Shown here: positions 15,733 through 24,442 of the stretch, piece by piece | How the letters are laid out: each line of letters starts with the position of its first letter | How positions within the stretch are numbered: the stretch's first letter is position 1 | Assembly (NCBI GenBank): GCA_965224605.1 | Contig: CBDCZP010000002.1 | Span: 62,001-126,000, forward strand | Length of the DNA stretch: 64,000 bases | Source: HyVt-477 sp965224605 | GTDB lineage: Bacteria > Pseudomonadota > Gammaproteobacteria > Thiotrichales > Thiotrichaceae | Direction of reading: 5' to 3' | Notes under the pieces: model-generated | Seen by the model: only the letters and a program-made list of their open reading frames with translations | What the model was told of the DNA's origin: nothing | The model's database searches: none | Made by a program: the position numbers and the translations under genes

Positions 15733-17169
15733 ATGGCATGGGAAACAGTAATTGGTCTTGAGATTCACGCACAACTCGCTACGAAATCGAAATTATTTTC
15801 AGGCGCGTCGATTGCCTATGGTGCAGAGCCTAATACACAGGCATGTACGGTGGATTTAGCTTTGCCGGGCGTATTGCCTGTGTTGAATAAAGAAGCGGTT
15901 CGTATGGCGGTTAAATTTGGTTTGGCGCTGGGTGCGATTGTGCCGAGTCGTTCAGTATTTGCGCGTAAGAATTATTTTTATCCAGATTTGCCACAGGGTT
16001 ATCAGATTAGTCAGTTTGATTTGCCGATTGTAGATAAAGGCTATCTGGATATTACGCTGGAAAATGGTGAAACCAAACGAGTCGGTGTTACCCGTGCACA
16101 TCTTGAGCAAGATGCGGGTAAATCCTTGCATGAAGATTTTCAGGGATTAACGGGTATTGATTTAAACCGTGCTGGTACGCCGTTGATAGAAATTGTTTCA
16201 GAGCCGGAAATGAGCAACGCTAAAGAGGCGGTTGCCTACATGAAGAAGATTCATGTGCTGGTGCAATATCTGGATATTTGTGACGGCAATATGGCGGAAG
16301 GTTCTTTTCGTTGTGATGCGAATGTTTCGGTGCGTCCTGTGGGTCAAAAGGAGTTTGGTACTCGTGCCGAGGTTAAAAATCTCAATTCTTTCCGGTTTGT
16401 AGAGCGCGCGATAAATTTTGAAGTAGAACGGCAGATTGATCTGATCGAGTCAGGCGGCACCGTCGTTCAAGAGACGCGTTTGTATGACCCTGATAAGCAT
16501 GAGACTCGCTCGATGCGAAGCAAGGAAGAGGCTAATGATTATCGCTATTTCCCTTGTCCTGACTTGTTGCCTGTCGATATAACGGATGAGTTTTTGGAAC
16601 AGGTTCGTAACACATTGCCGGAGCTTCCTGATGCTAAAAAACAGCGTTTTATGGATGAGTTGGGTTTGTCTGAAAAGGATGCTTCCGAGCTGAGTTCCAA
16701 TCGTGGTGTTGCGGAATACTTTGAAGTGGTTGCCAAGGGTTGTGGTGAGTCTAAACTGGCTGCTAACTGGGTAATGGGTGAGTTGTCAGCGCATTTGAAT
16801 AAAGACGAGAAAGACATTAACGATGCACCGGTGACTGCCGAGATGTTGACGGTTTTGATTCAACGAATCAGTGATAAAACCATTTCTGGAAAGATCGCTA
16901 AAGACATCTTCGTTGATCTCTGGACGGGTGAAGGTGATGATGTTGATGCCATTATCGACAAAAAAGGTTTAAAGCAGATTACCGATACAGGTGCTATTGA
17001 GGCGATGATTCAGGAAGTGGTTGATAATAACCCGAATCAGGTTGAGCAATTCCGCGCAGGTAAAGAGAAGTTGATCGGTTTCTTTGTTGGGCAGGTGATG
17101 AAAGCTTCCAGAGGCAAGGCGAATCCAGCACAGGTCAATGAAATATTGATGAAGCTACTTAAGGGTTAG
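15733..17169 (+). CDS. gatB: Aspartyl/glutamyl-tRNA amidotransferase subunit B
   Basis: The subunit that binds the misacylated tRNA, phosphorylates the side chain and completes amidation. It starts MAWETVIGLEIHAQLATKSKLFSG and continues with the metal and ATP site region (LEQDAGKS, GIDLNRAGTPLIEIVSEP, FRCDANVSVRP). The YqeY-like C-terminal tail ends NPAQVNEILMKLL. The 478-residue length is normal. Eleven bp separate it from gatA, and AGGAG precedes the start. Confidence 0.98.
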   Translation: MAWETVIGLEIHAQLATKSKLFSGASIAYGAEPNTQACTVDLALPGVLPVLNKEAVRMAVKFGLALGAIVPSRSVFARKNYFYPDLPQGYQISQFDLPIVDKGYLDITLENGETKRVGVTRAHLEQDAGKSLHEDFQGLTGIDLNRAGTPLIEIVSEPEMSNAKEAVAYMKKIHVLVQYLDICDGNMAEGSFRCDANVSVRPVGQKEFGTRAEVKNLNSFRFVERAINFEVERQIDLIESGGTVVQETRLYDPDKHETRSMRSKEEANDYRYFPCPDLLPVDITDEFLEQVRNTLPELPDAKKQRFMDELGLSEKDASELSSNRGVAEYFEVVAKGCGESKLAANWVMGELSAHLNKDEKDINDAPVTAEMLTVLIQRISDKTISGKIAKDIFVDLWTGEGDDVDAIIDKKGLKQITDTGAIEAMIQEVVDNNPNQVEQFRAGKEKLIGFFVGQVMKASRGKANPAQVNEILMKLLKG

Positions 17170-17183
17170 TCAGGTTAACCGCT

Positions 17184-17762
17184 ATGAAAGTCTTGCTAGT
17201 CTACTCTCATCCGAACCCGGAGAGTTTTAATCACGCGATGTTGACAGCTTTGGTTGCTAGTCTGGAATCTGTTGGGCATACCGTTAAAATTAAAGATTTA
17301 TATGCGGAGCAGTTTGACCCTGTATTAAAAGCAGAGGATCTTGATGTTTTAGAAAAAGGTGGTATACCTTCACGTATTCAAAAAGAACAAGATATATTGT
17401 TATGGGCGGACAGTTTGATATTTATATACCCGCTATGGTGGTTTGATCGTCCAGCGATTTTAAAGGGCTGGTTCGATGTGGTGTTTACCAATCAGGTGGC
17501 TTTTGGTTTTAATGATCAAGGCGTGCAAGGCTTGTTGAAACACCAAAAAGCCTTAGTGGTGATTACCGCTGGTGGCTCTGAAGATTATTTTAAAGATACC
17601 GATGCCATGCCATTGATTCATCGACCCGTAACTGATGGCACATTGGGTTTTTGTGGTATTGATGATGTTCAGCACAAAATTTATTTCGACGTGCCGAATT
17701 TAAGCGATGACGAGCGTAAAGCCATTCTTGATGAAATGGTGGCGTTAGGGCAAAGCTTTTAG
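17184..17762 (+). CDS. NAD(P)H:quinone oxidoreductase, flavodoxin-like fold
   Basis: A 192-residue member of the NQO/KefF/YwrO family of FMN- or FAD-binding two-electron quinone reductases. Family signs are LLVYSHPNPESFNHAML at the start, FIYPLWWFDRPAILKGWFDVVF (flavin site) and LVVITAGGSEDYF. Likely cytoplasmic detoxification of quinones; KefF-like regulation of potassium efflux is possible but no KefC is nearby. The stop overlaps the start of the esterase gene by one base. Confidence 0.9.
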   Translation: MKVLLVYSHPNPESFNHAMLTALVASLESVGHTVKIKDLYAEQFDPVLKAEDLDVLEKGGIPSRIQKEQDILLWADSLIFIYPLWWFDRPAILKGWFDVVFTNQVAFGFNDQGVQGLLKHQKALVVITAGGSEDYFKDTDAMPLIHRPVTDGTLGFCGIDDVQHKIYFDVPNLSDDERKAILDEMVALGQSF

Positions 17763-18556
17763 TGGTTGGTGTAGATCATGCATTGCTACTCAATTATCAG
17801 CTTTATGGGGAACATAACGAAGGTATTCCCATCGTTTTCCTGCACGGTATGCTGGGCGAGTTAAAAAACTGGAATAATCAGGCTAGGCGTTTTGCCACAC
17901 AAGGCTATAAAGTACTAGCGATAGATCTTCGCAATCATGGTGATTCACCCCATATTAAAGGTATGAGCTATCGGCAAATGGCCGAAGATGTATTGGCATT
18001 GCTGACTGATATAGGGGTATCAAAAATTCATCTTTTGGGGCATTCAATGGGCGGTAAAGTAGCTATGTATCTTGCCCTTAACCATCCTGATCGTATTCAA
18101 AAACTGGTCGTCGTAGACATTGCTCCTGTAGCCTACCCGCTTTGGCATCAGCAAATATTTCATGCTCTTCTCACACTGCCTTTAAGCCAGGTGAACAGTC
18201 GAATAGATGCGGATGTCTTATTGGCAGAACACTTTGATGATGCATTTGAACGCGCTTTTTTATTAAAGAATTTAAAGCGTGTTGACGATGCTTATGAATG
18301 GAAATGTGACTTGCTAGAGATATCTAAGAACTATCTCAAAATTGCAGACTTCCCTAAGCAAGAGATGCAATTTTCTGGGGATGTGTTATTTATTAAAGGG
18401 GAAGGTTCTGGGTATATTGACGATGAATATAAACCCGAAATACTGACATACTTCCCTACAGCGAATATAATCAGCATAGCGAATGCAGGGCATCTACCTC
18501 ATGTGCAACAGGCTGATAGTTTTTATGACCAAGCCAGTCAGTTTTTATTGAAATAA
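17762..18556 (+). CDS. Alpha/beta hydrolase, YbfF-type esterase
   Basis: A 264-residue cytoplasmic alpha/beta hydrolase. The oxyanion HG motif is in VFLHGMLGELKNW, the nucleophile elbow is GHSMGGKVAM, and the catalytic His is near the end in AGHLPHVQQ; IDLRNHGDSPH is typical of the YbfF acyl-CoA/thioester hydrolase group. The start is a GTG one base inside the preceding stop, so the two genes are translationally coupled. Natural substrate unknown. Confidence 0.88.
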   Translation: MVGVDHALLLNYQLYGEHNEGIPIVFLHGMLGELKNWNNQARRFATQGYKVLAIDLRNHGDSPHIKGMSYRQMAEDVLALLTDIGVSKIHLLGHSMGGKVAMYLALNHPDRIQKLVVVDIAPVAYPLWHQQIFHALLTLPLSQVNSRIDADVLLAEHFDDAFERAFLLKNLKRVDDAYEWKCDLLEISKNYLKIADFPKQEMQFSGDVLFIKGEGSGYIDDEYKPEILTYFPTANIISIANAGHLPHVQQADSFYDQASQFLLK

Positions 18557-18654
18557 AGCACAGGGCGGAGAAATCCATCATTCGACAGCCCAAGTATAAA
18601 ACAGCGATTTGTTTCCGTCCGGAGCTGTCGAAGTTGTTGGTCTATTAATGCATT

Positions 18655-19395
18655 TTAATGCTGTACGCTTCTACAACAACCTGAAACTTTTCTATTACCT
18701 GCTACCGTTGCAGCAATAGAAAATGGATATTTAATATTAGTAATACCATCTCTACATGCATTGTTCTTAGTCAATGTAGCCCGAACAGCATTTCGTCCAC
18801 GGCCGCCATTAACTACCATTTTGTTGTTCGCTTTGTTCCATTTTCGGTAAAACAGTGGTGTATTAAAGGCATTGCCATCACGCAGGTCTACTTTAAGACG
18901 TTTACCCGTAAAATTCATGCTGATGTTCCAGAAAGGGGCGCTGCCACCGCATTCCATGAAGACTTGTTTACCCACTCTTCTGGTGGCCACAGTTTGTGGT
19001 CTTCTCACAGGTTGTTGCCTTCTTGCGGAAGTGTTTCTTGAGACAGGGCCTTGGGTTTTGGTGCGGTGTTTCTGACGTTGTCTGGCTTTATAAGTACTGG
19101 CTGCATCAAACTTAAGATACTTTGTATTAACCCAGCCTGATACACCATTCCAGTGAACCTGTTGCCAGAAAGAAGAGCTTTTTTTGATGGGATTGCGGTT
19201 GCTAGCGACCCACTTTGCATTGTGTGGAAGAGCTACGAGTACTCTGGACTTAACGCTAGGCCAAGCCCTCATGTTTAAGGAATCGCCCTGTTTGACCTTC
19301 GTCACTTGATAAACTTTAAGTACAGGTGCGGAGAAAACAGCGGTTGAGAATAGAAAGCTAAAGATCAGCAAGCTGATTGAGAGGGTGTGTTTCAT
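18655..19395 (-). CDS. Secreted SH3-domain protein with COG3650-like C-terminal domain
   Basis: The signal peptide (about 1-23, ending AVFSA) precedes a bacterial SH3 domain (about 30-100) with LNMRAWPSVKSRVLVALP and SGWVNTKYLKF. A strongly basic linker (ARQRQKHRTKT, RRQQPVRRPQT) follows, then a C-terminal domain with CGGSAPFWNISMNF, CRDGITNIKYPFSI and a terminal GCC motif. That pattern matches small periplasmic domains of COG3650 type. SH3 domains of this class often bind peptidoglycan. The basic linker is unusual and could contact anionic polymers. Function unknown. Confidence 0.75.
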   Translation of the reverse strand: MKHTLSISLLIFSFLFSTAVFSAPVLKVYQVTKVKQGDSLNMRAWPSVKSRVLVALPHNAKWVASNRNPIKKSSSFWQQVHWNGVSGWVNTKYLKFDAASTYKARQRQKHRTKTQGPVSRNTSARRQQPVRRPQTVATRRVGKQVFMECGGSAPFWNISMNFTGKRLKVDLRDGNAFNTPLFYRKWNKANNKMVVNGGRGRNAVRATLTKNNACRDGITNIKYPFSIAATVAGNRKVSGCCRSVQH

Positions 19396-19566
19396 AATAG
19401 ACTCCTGACAACAATATGTGGTTAAGGATGTGGTTAAAGGTTAGTTACGAGGTCTTTGCGCCCTTTTGCACGAACGGTCTCGTTATTCCATTCCAATGAA
19501 TTGCTCAGGACAAACCCGAAGATTAAGGTTTGATCAATCAGTTATTGGAAAATATTAACTCTACCT

Positions 19567-19598
19567 TATAACAATATGTATTATAGAATATTGTTATA
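19567..19598. promoter_or_regulatory. AT-rich perfect palindrome upstream of the SH3 gene
   Basis: TATAACAATAT and ATATTGTTATA form perfect 11-bp arms around a 10-nt spacer. It lies between moaC and the SH3 gene, both on the minus strand, about 170 bp before the SH3 start. It could be a dimeric repressor operator or a weak hairpin. No T-run terminator is visible. Confidence 0.4.
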
Positions 19599-19639
19599 GT
19601 TAATCAAGAAGAGAAATGAACAAAAAGAGTACAGGGCTT

Positions 19640-20119
19640 CTATCTTTTTGTTTTCCAGTCTCCTGATTTACCCCCTCGTTTTTCTAGCATTCGGATATTT
19701 TCAATCGACATTTCTTTATCAATAGCTTTGCACATATCGTAAATAGTCAAGAGAGTAATTTGCACAGCGGTTAGGGCTTCCATTTCTACACCCGTTACAT
19801 GATGTGTTTCGGTTCTTACCGTACATAAAACTGACGAATCAGCAGTGTTAGTCTGTAAGTCAATCTCAACCTTTGTTAGTGGTAAAGGATGGCATAAGGG
19901 AATCAAATCTGCGGTTCGCTTAGCTGCCATAATGCCGGCGACACGTGCAATACCCAGCACATCGCCTTTTTTATGAGTGCCTTCAATAATTTTTTCTAAC
20001 GTTGCCGGTTGCATGCTGATTTCCCCAGAAGCAATGGCGATACGATGGGTGGTATTTTTATGGCCGACATCGACCATATGGGCTTCGCCCGATTGATTAA
20101 AATGGGATAGTTCAGACAT
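19640..20119 (-). CDS. moaC: Cyclic pyranopterin monophosphate synthase MoaC
   Basis: Converts the MoaA product to cyclic pyranopterin monophosphate in molybdenum-cofactor synthesis. MVDVGHKNTTHRIA at the front, GIMAAKRTADLIPLCHPLPLTKVEID (active-site Lys and His), GVEMEALTAVQITLLTIYDMCKAIDK and the GGKSGDW ending are diagnostic. An in-frame ATG at 20161 would add 14 residues. MSELSHFNQSGEAHMVDV aligns with known MoaC starts, so 20119 is chosen. No other moa genes are in the window. Confidence 0.96.
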   Translation of the reverse strand: MSELSHFNQSGEAHMVDVGHKNTTHRIAIASGEISMQPATLEKIIEGTHKKGDVLGIARVAGIMAAKRTADLIPLCHPLPLTKVEIDLQTNTADSSVLCTVRTETHHVTGVEMEALTAVQITLLTIYDMCKAIDKEMSIENIRMLEKRGGKSGDWKTKR

Positions 20120-20360
20120 GGTTAACTCGGTATGTTTTATTCTCGCTCGCTCGAACCCCATCGCCCCCTATTGAAACAATTACTGTAACTATGTAAATCA
20201 GTGCTCAAACTATGGAGGCGTTGGGGTGTGAATACTCCAATTATCTCATGCTAAAAACCATGAGTCTGTTTTATATTGGTAGTCGTTGTGTGAGTGTGAT
20301 AATTTCGATTCAATTAATTGTTAATCACTAATAAAAATTATAAAAAAGGCATGTATTAAT

Positions 20361-21062
20361 ATGAAACTATCAGGTGGTTTTGCAAGTGTGGCAAAGTATA
20401 TCAGGTGGGTAATCTTCACTGCCGTCATGCTACAACCGATTTCTGCATTTTCAGCTACTAGCTGGAATATGGTATATGTTTATGAGAAGCCAGATGGTAG
20501 CCACTTGATGACAAGCTCCCGTTTACCTCATTCTAAGTATCGTTTGATAAAAACGTATAAAACCCGCAAGAGTGCTTCTCAAAAGAAGGCATCAAGTAGT
20601 AAAAAAGTAGCGGCTAAACGAATGCGATCTGGATGTAATAGCGATAGCGCACAATTAAGAGCAGATAAATATCAACGTTTGATAGAAATATATTCAAGGA
20701 TTTATGGTGTTGATGAAGCTCTAGTCCATTCCATTATAAAAAATGAATCGTGTTATCGAGTAAAAGCCAAGTCTCCAGTTGGGGCTATTGGGTTGATGCA
20801 ATTAATGCCTAGAACCGCTAAAGCAATGAAAATTAGTAACCCCTGGAACCCTGAGCAAAATATTCAAGGGGGTGTGAAGTATATTTCTCAGATGATTAAA
20901 GAATTCTCTGGTGATTTGCATTTGGCTGTTGCTGCATATAATGCAGGCCCTGGTAATGTAAGAAAATATAAAGGTATACCTCCTTTTCGAGAAACTAGAG
21001 CTTATGTGAAGCGAGTTATGAGTGATTTTGAGCGAATGACTCGTCAATATGCGAGCAGATAA
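20361..21062 (+). CDS. Periplasmic lytic transglycosylase, SLT domain
   Basis: The signal peptide (about 1-32, ending ISAFSA) precedes a short domain (about 33-60, YVYEKPDGSHLMTSSRLP), a Lys/Ser-rich linker and a C-terminal SLT domain. SLT marks are the catalytic Glu in IIKNESCYRVKAKSPVGAIGLMQLMPRTA and VAAYNAGPGNVRKYKGIPPF. It cleaves peptidoglycan glycan strands. The N-terminal DUF4124-like piece plus SLT is common in gammaproteobacteria. Monocistronic; tusA follows 91 bp later with its own ribosome-binding site. Confidence 0.93.
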   Translation: MKLSGGFASVAKYIRWVIFTAVMLQPISAFSATSWNMVYVYEKPDGSHLMTSSRLPHSKYRLIKTYKTRKSASQKKASSSKKVAAKRMRSGCNSDSAQLRADKYQRLIEIYSRIYGVDEALVHSIIKNESCYRVKAKSPVGAIGLMQLMPRTAKAMKISNPWNPEQNIQGGVKYISQMIKEFSGDLHLAVAAYNAGPGNVRKYKGIPPFRETRAYVKRVMSDFERMTRQYASR

Positions 21063-21153
21063 ACAGTAGATTTTATCTTGTCTGATAAGGTGCTTTCGGG
21101 TATGGTTAGCGCCGTTGATTCCCATTTGATAATAATGATTCAGGAGATATATC

Positions 21154-21381
21154 ATGGACTTTAATGAAGAACTAGATGCACGTGGCTTAAACTGTCCTTT
21201 ACCTATTTTACGTTGTAAAAAAGCAATGAACGGTATGGATGCGGGCGGCGTACTAAAAATTGTTGCTACTGATCCAGGTTCAGTAAAAGATTTCGAAGCT
21301 TTTTGTAAGCAGACAGGCAACGAATTATTAGAAACTTCTGAGGAAGGTAGTGAGTTTACTTTCTTTATCAAGAAGAACTAA
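21154..21381 (+). CDS. tusA: Sulfur carrier protein TusA
   Basis: A 75-residue sulfurtransferase carrier with the invariant Cys14 in LDARGLNCPLPIL (CPxP motif) and the KIVATDPGSVKDFEAFCKQTGNEL fold. TusA passes persulfide sulfur for tRNA thiolation and, in sulfur oxidisers, carries sulfur in cytoplasmic oxidation pathways. No dsr, hdr or rhodanese partner is next to it, so which role dominates is not shown. Strong AGGAG before the ATG and a good terminator after the stop. Confidence 0.95.
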   Translation: MDFNEELDARGLNCPLPILRCKKAMNGMDAGGVLKIVATDPGSVKDFEAFCKQTGNELLETSEEGSEFTFFIKKN

Positions 21382-21438
21382 TTTTACAACGAGAACTTTT
21401 ATTCCTTCTAGAGTGATTTAGCTAAAAGTGAGTAATCT

Positions 21439-21466
21439 AAAAAGGCACCCTAGGGTGCCTTTTTTT
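21439..21466 (+). terminator. Rho-independent terminator after tusA
   Basis: AAAAAGGCACCC-TA-GGGTGCCTTTTTTT is a strong GC stem flanked by A and T runs, 57 bp past the tusA stop. It could work on both strands. Confidence 0.93.
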
Positions 21467-21677
21467 ATGGAGCCTTTTTGAACCTAAAGTCCTGTAGCGT
21501 TTTCACCTGCTGAGTGAAATAAGAGAAGGCGCTATTTATATGGTTTATCAATGACGTAATGCTATTACAAAGCGATCAGCTGAGGAATTTAGGTTGAAGT
21601 CTGCACAGACGATCTGTGACTGCTGATTATCTGGAATTACTGCCAACACTGCCAACTACAGCCAACTATGGGAGAGA
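21467..21677. other. Leader/promoter region of bioF
   Basis: About 210 bp without a gene. It holds a loose direct repeat just before bioF, where TGCCAACAC, TGCCAACTAC and AGCCAACTA lie in tandem. No biotin-operator or riboswitch fold is recognised. Confidence 0.5.
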
Positions 21678-21680
21678 ATG

Positions 21681-22847
21681 ATGAGACGTGATGATAGCGA
21701 AATAAAAAAATGGCTGGATGAACGTAAGTCACAGTTCCTATATCGAACGCCTAAAATCGCTACAAGCCCACAACAACCAAGTATGGTAATTGACGGCCGA
21801 AAAGTTTTATCTTTCTGTAGTAATGATTATCTTGGACTAGCGAATCATCCACGGGTCATTGAAGCCTTAGTGTCGGCAACGCATCGTTATGGTGTGGGTA
21901 GTGGAGCATCGCATCTAGTGAATGGACATTCAATGGAGCATGATTTACTGGAGCAGGAGTTGGCGGAAATGACAGGGCGCGAATCGGCGTTACTTTTTTC
22001 GACGGGATATATGGCAAATGTAGGTGTTGTTTCAGCATTAATGAACAAAGGTGACGTTATTTTTCAAGATAGATTGAATCATGCTTCATTAATAGATGCC
22101 AGTTTGTTGTCGTCAGCCCAATTAATACGCTATCGCCACAATGATATGCTGGCGCTGGGAAGAAAGCTGGAACCTCATACTGACAAAAATACAATGCTTC
22201 TTTGTGACGGGGTATTTAGTATGGATGGAGATTGTGCGGATATTAAAGGTCTTGTCGCTATTAGCCAGCAACATAACGCGTGGCTAATGATTGATGATGC
22301 TCATGGCTTTGGTGTGTTGGGAAAACAAGGTGGAGGAATTGTTGAAGCGAGTGGCTCAAGTCAAAACGACGTACCTTTATTAATGGCAACTTTAGGTAAA
22401 GCTGTTGGCGTGTCGGGAGCCTTTGTAGCCGGTAGTCATGACCATATTGACTATTTAAAACAAACTGCCAGAACGTGGATATATTCTACTGCAATGCCAT
22501 CAGCACTGGCAGCTGCAAGCAGGACAAGTTTACAGATCATCAAAGAAGAACCATGGAGAAGAGAAAAATTACTGGAGCTAATAGCTCTATTTAAGCAGGG
22601 AGCAAAAGAAAAAGGTCTTGATTTGTTGCCTTCGGATACGGCTATCCAACCCGTTTTAGTGGGGGAAAGTGAATTAGCAATGACGATGAGTCGCAAGCTC
22701 TTTGAAAAGGGCTTTTTGGTGACAGCAATACGACCACCCACTGTGCCGAAGCATACAGATAGATTACGAATAACGCTTTCAGCGAGTCATGAAAAAAAAG
22801 ATATCGTGAATTTATTGAAGGGTTTAGATAGTTGCTTACGGATGTAA
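21681..22847 (+). CDS. bioF: 8-amino-7-oxononanoate synthase
   Basis: A PLP-dependent alpha-oxoamine synthase that condenses pimeloyl thioester with alanine in biotin synthesis. Motifs are FCSNDYLGLANHPRV, YGVGSGASHLVNGHSMEHDLLE, FSTGYMANVGVVSAL, DDAHGFGVLGKQGGG and the PLP-lysine region ATLGKAVGVSGAF. Length fits (about 388). The ATG at 21681 sits 6 bases past GGAG; the ATG at 21678 would be too close. The other bio genes are not in the window. Confidence 0.93.
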   Translation: MRRDDSEIKKWLDERKSQFLYRTPKIATSPQQPSMVIDGRKVLSFCSNDYLGLANHPRVIEALVSATHRYGVGSGASHLVNGHSMEHDLLEQELAEMTGRESALLFSTGYMANVGVVSALMNKGDVIFQDRLNHASLIDASLLSSAQLIRYRHNDMLALGRKLEPHTDKNTMLLCDGVFSMDGDCADIKGLVAISQQHNAWLMIDDAHGFGVLGKQGGGIVEASGSSQNDVPLLMATLGKAVGVSGAFVAGSHDHIDYLKQTARTWIYSTAMPSALAAASRTSLQIIKEEPWRREKLLELIALFKQGAKEKGLDLLPSDTAIQPVLVGESELAMTMSRKLFEKGFLVTAIRPPTVPKHTDRLRITLSASHEKKDIVNLLKGLDSCLRM

Positions 22848-22862
22848 GCGTTTTAAAAAGGA

Positions 22863-22879
22863 GCGGGCATAAAGCCCGC
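22863..22879. terminator. GC-rich hairpin after bioF
   Basis: GCGGGC-ATAAA-GCCCGC lies 16 bp past the bioF stop. No T-run follows on the plus strand, so strong intrinsic termination is doubtful. It may be a weak terminator or RNA stabiliser. Confidence 0.45.
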
Positions 22880-23061
22880 CCAATGTTGCGAGGGAGAATG
22901 TCGTTTTGACTGACTTCAATCAAAACTAATACCTGTCAGTCGGAAGTTTGCTAAACTAGGTTCATAGTTTTTTAATATTTATTTTTATTGAGTTATCTCG
23001 TCCTTACTTAAATTAAAATATTTAAAAATGAACTATTTTCATTTACTTCACGACTCAATTT

Positions 23062-23682
23062 ATGCCTAGCAAACCAATACAGCGAAGCTCCACGCATTCT
23101 TTGTCGCCATCAGCAAGCGATGAAGCACTGCTTGATTTGATAGCAAAAGACAATGAAGAGGCTTTTGCTATTTTGTACAAGCGGTATTGCCCTGTGTTAC
23201 AGCGGTTTTGTACGCGGCTGTTAAACGGTGATGTGGCATTAGCAGCTGATATTGTTGATGAAGCACTGTTTGAAGTGTGGGGGTCTGCTAAAAAGTTCGC
23301 AGGCAAATCTAAACCTTCAACATGGATTCATTCGATAGCACGTAATAAATTGATTGATTATCTGCGTAAAAATTCTGACAGTAAGATCGATAAAAATTTA
23401 TTACGAGCAAGTTTGAATGATCACTCTCCGTCAGAGGAGAGTCTGTTATCGGATAAACAACAAGATTCTGATGTAGTTAGGTATATGGATAAGCTAAGCG
23501 TGGATCATCGCGAAGTGTTGTTGTTGGCCTACTTTAAAGAATTGTCTATTAAAGAAATGGCGACGACATTAAATATTACTGAAAATACGGTTAAGACGAG
23601 ATTATTTTATGCGCGCCAACGTTTTAAGAAAATATTATCAAAAATGGGTGTTCACCGAGACCGGTTCAATGGATATGAATGA
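23062..23682 (+). CDS. ECF-type RNA polymerase sigma factor
   Basis: A 206-residue sigma-70 factor with region 2 (EEAFAILYKRYCPVLQRFCTRL, DIVDEALFEVWGSAKKFAGKSKPSTWIHSIARNKLIDYLRK) and region 4 (LSVDHREVLLLAYFKELSIKEMATTLNITENTVKTRLFYARQRF, read as separate helices). The short acidic linker between them is typical. The next two genes encode its presumed anti-sigma factor and a subtilase, and the anti-sigma start overlaps its 3' end. It probably directs its own operon among other targets. Confidence 0.92.
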   Translation: MPSKPIQRSSTHSLSPSASDEALLDLIAKDNEEAFAILYKRYCPVLQRFCTRLLNGDVALAADIVDEALFEVWGSAKKFAGKSKPSTWIHSIARNKLIDYLRKNSDSKIDKNLLRASLNDHSPSEESLLSDKQQDSDVVRYMDKLSVDHREVLLLAYFKELSIKEMATTLNITENTVKTRLFYARQRFKKILSKMGVHRDRFNGYE

Positions 23683-24442
23683 GGTGGGTGAATATCAATA
23701 CGAGCATGCAAGCTTGTTATTGCCATGGTATGTCACTGGCAAATTAACGGCGTCTGAAAAAGAAGAAGTTGATGCGATTTTGAAAATCTCACCTAAACTA
23801 CAACGCGAGTTGAAGTATCAGCAACAGATGGCGCAAATGATTAGTGAGGATTCCGAAGTGCTGGATATAGTAGCTATTGATACTCAAGAACAACGCCTGA
23901 ATAGATTGCTAGATCGAATTGACCGTAACACACCTAAACCACGAAACTCTGCACAACAAAGTCCTGTCTGGACAAAGTGGCCCTCGCAAATATTAGAGTC
24001 GATTGATGTTTTCTTGCAACCCTTGTCTAATAACTTAGCGAGGGTTGCGTTTTCCCTTTTCCTTGTTGTTCAAGTTGCTATCCTTGTCATCGTTATTAAT
24101 AAAACGGATGATTCTTCTTTTGCCACAGATGGCTCGCCAGATGTTATATATGATCTGGCTGGGGAAAGTATTGCGGTTCCTTTAGATGCTTCTTCAGATG
24201 CTATAGGCAACGACACAACAGATAAAACAGTTTTAGCTTTTCAGTTTACCCTGCGGACAAGCGAGAAAGAAATTGATCAGCTGTTTCAAGAAATTGATGC
24301 TCACGTTGTCGAACATCCGGAAGGTAGTACTAACTATACTGTCAGGTTATCAGGCTCATGGAGTGAAAAAAATATAGATACCTTAATTAGCCGTTTAGAA
24401 AAAAATCATAAAATGATACGTTTAGTGGGTCGGGGCTTATAG
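23669..24442 (+). CDS. Membrane anti-sigma factor (putative)
   Basis: The cytoplasmic N-terminal part (about 1-125) begins with an anti-sigma-like helical block (HASLLLPWYVTGKLTASEKEEVDAIL), lacking the zinc-binding HxxxCxxC. One membrane helix follows (about 128-150, VAFSLFLVVQVAILVIVIN), then a periplasmic domain with a beta-alpha pattern (FQFTLRTSEKEIDQLFQEID, YTVRLSGSW, MIRLVGRGL). The start chosen is the ATG at 23669 inside the sigma gene; an upstream frame would add 20 residues. It ends with zero spacing before the subtilase GTG. Assignment rests on topology and operon position. Confidence 0.8.
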   Translation: MDMNEVGEYQYEHASLLLPWYVTGKLTASEKEEVDAILKISPKLQRELKYQQQMAQMISEDSEVLDIVAIDTQEQRLNRLLDRIDRNTPKPRNSAQQSPVWTKWPSQILESIDVFLQPLSNNLARVAFSLFLVVQVAILVIVINKTDDSSFATDGSPDVIYDLAGESIAVPLDASSDAIGNDTTDKTVLAFQFTLRTSEKEIDQLFQEIDAHVVEHPEGSTNYTVRLSGSWSEKNIDTLISRLEKNHKMIRLVGRGL

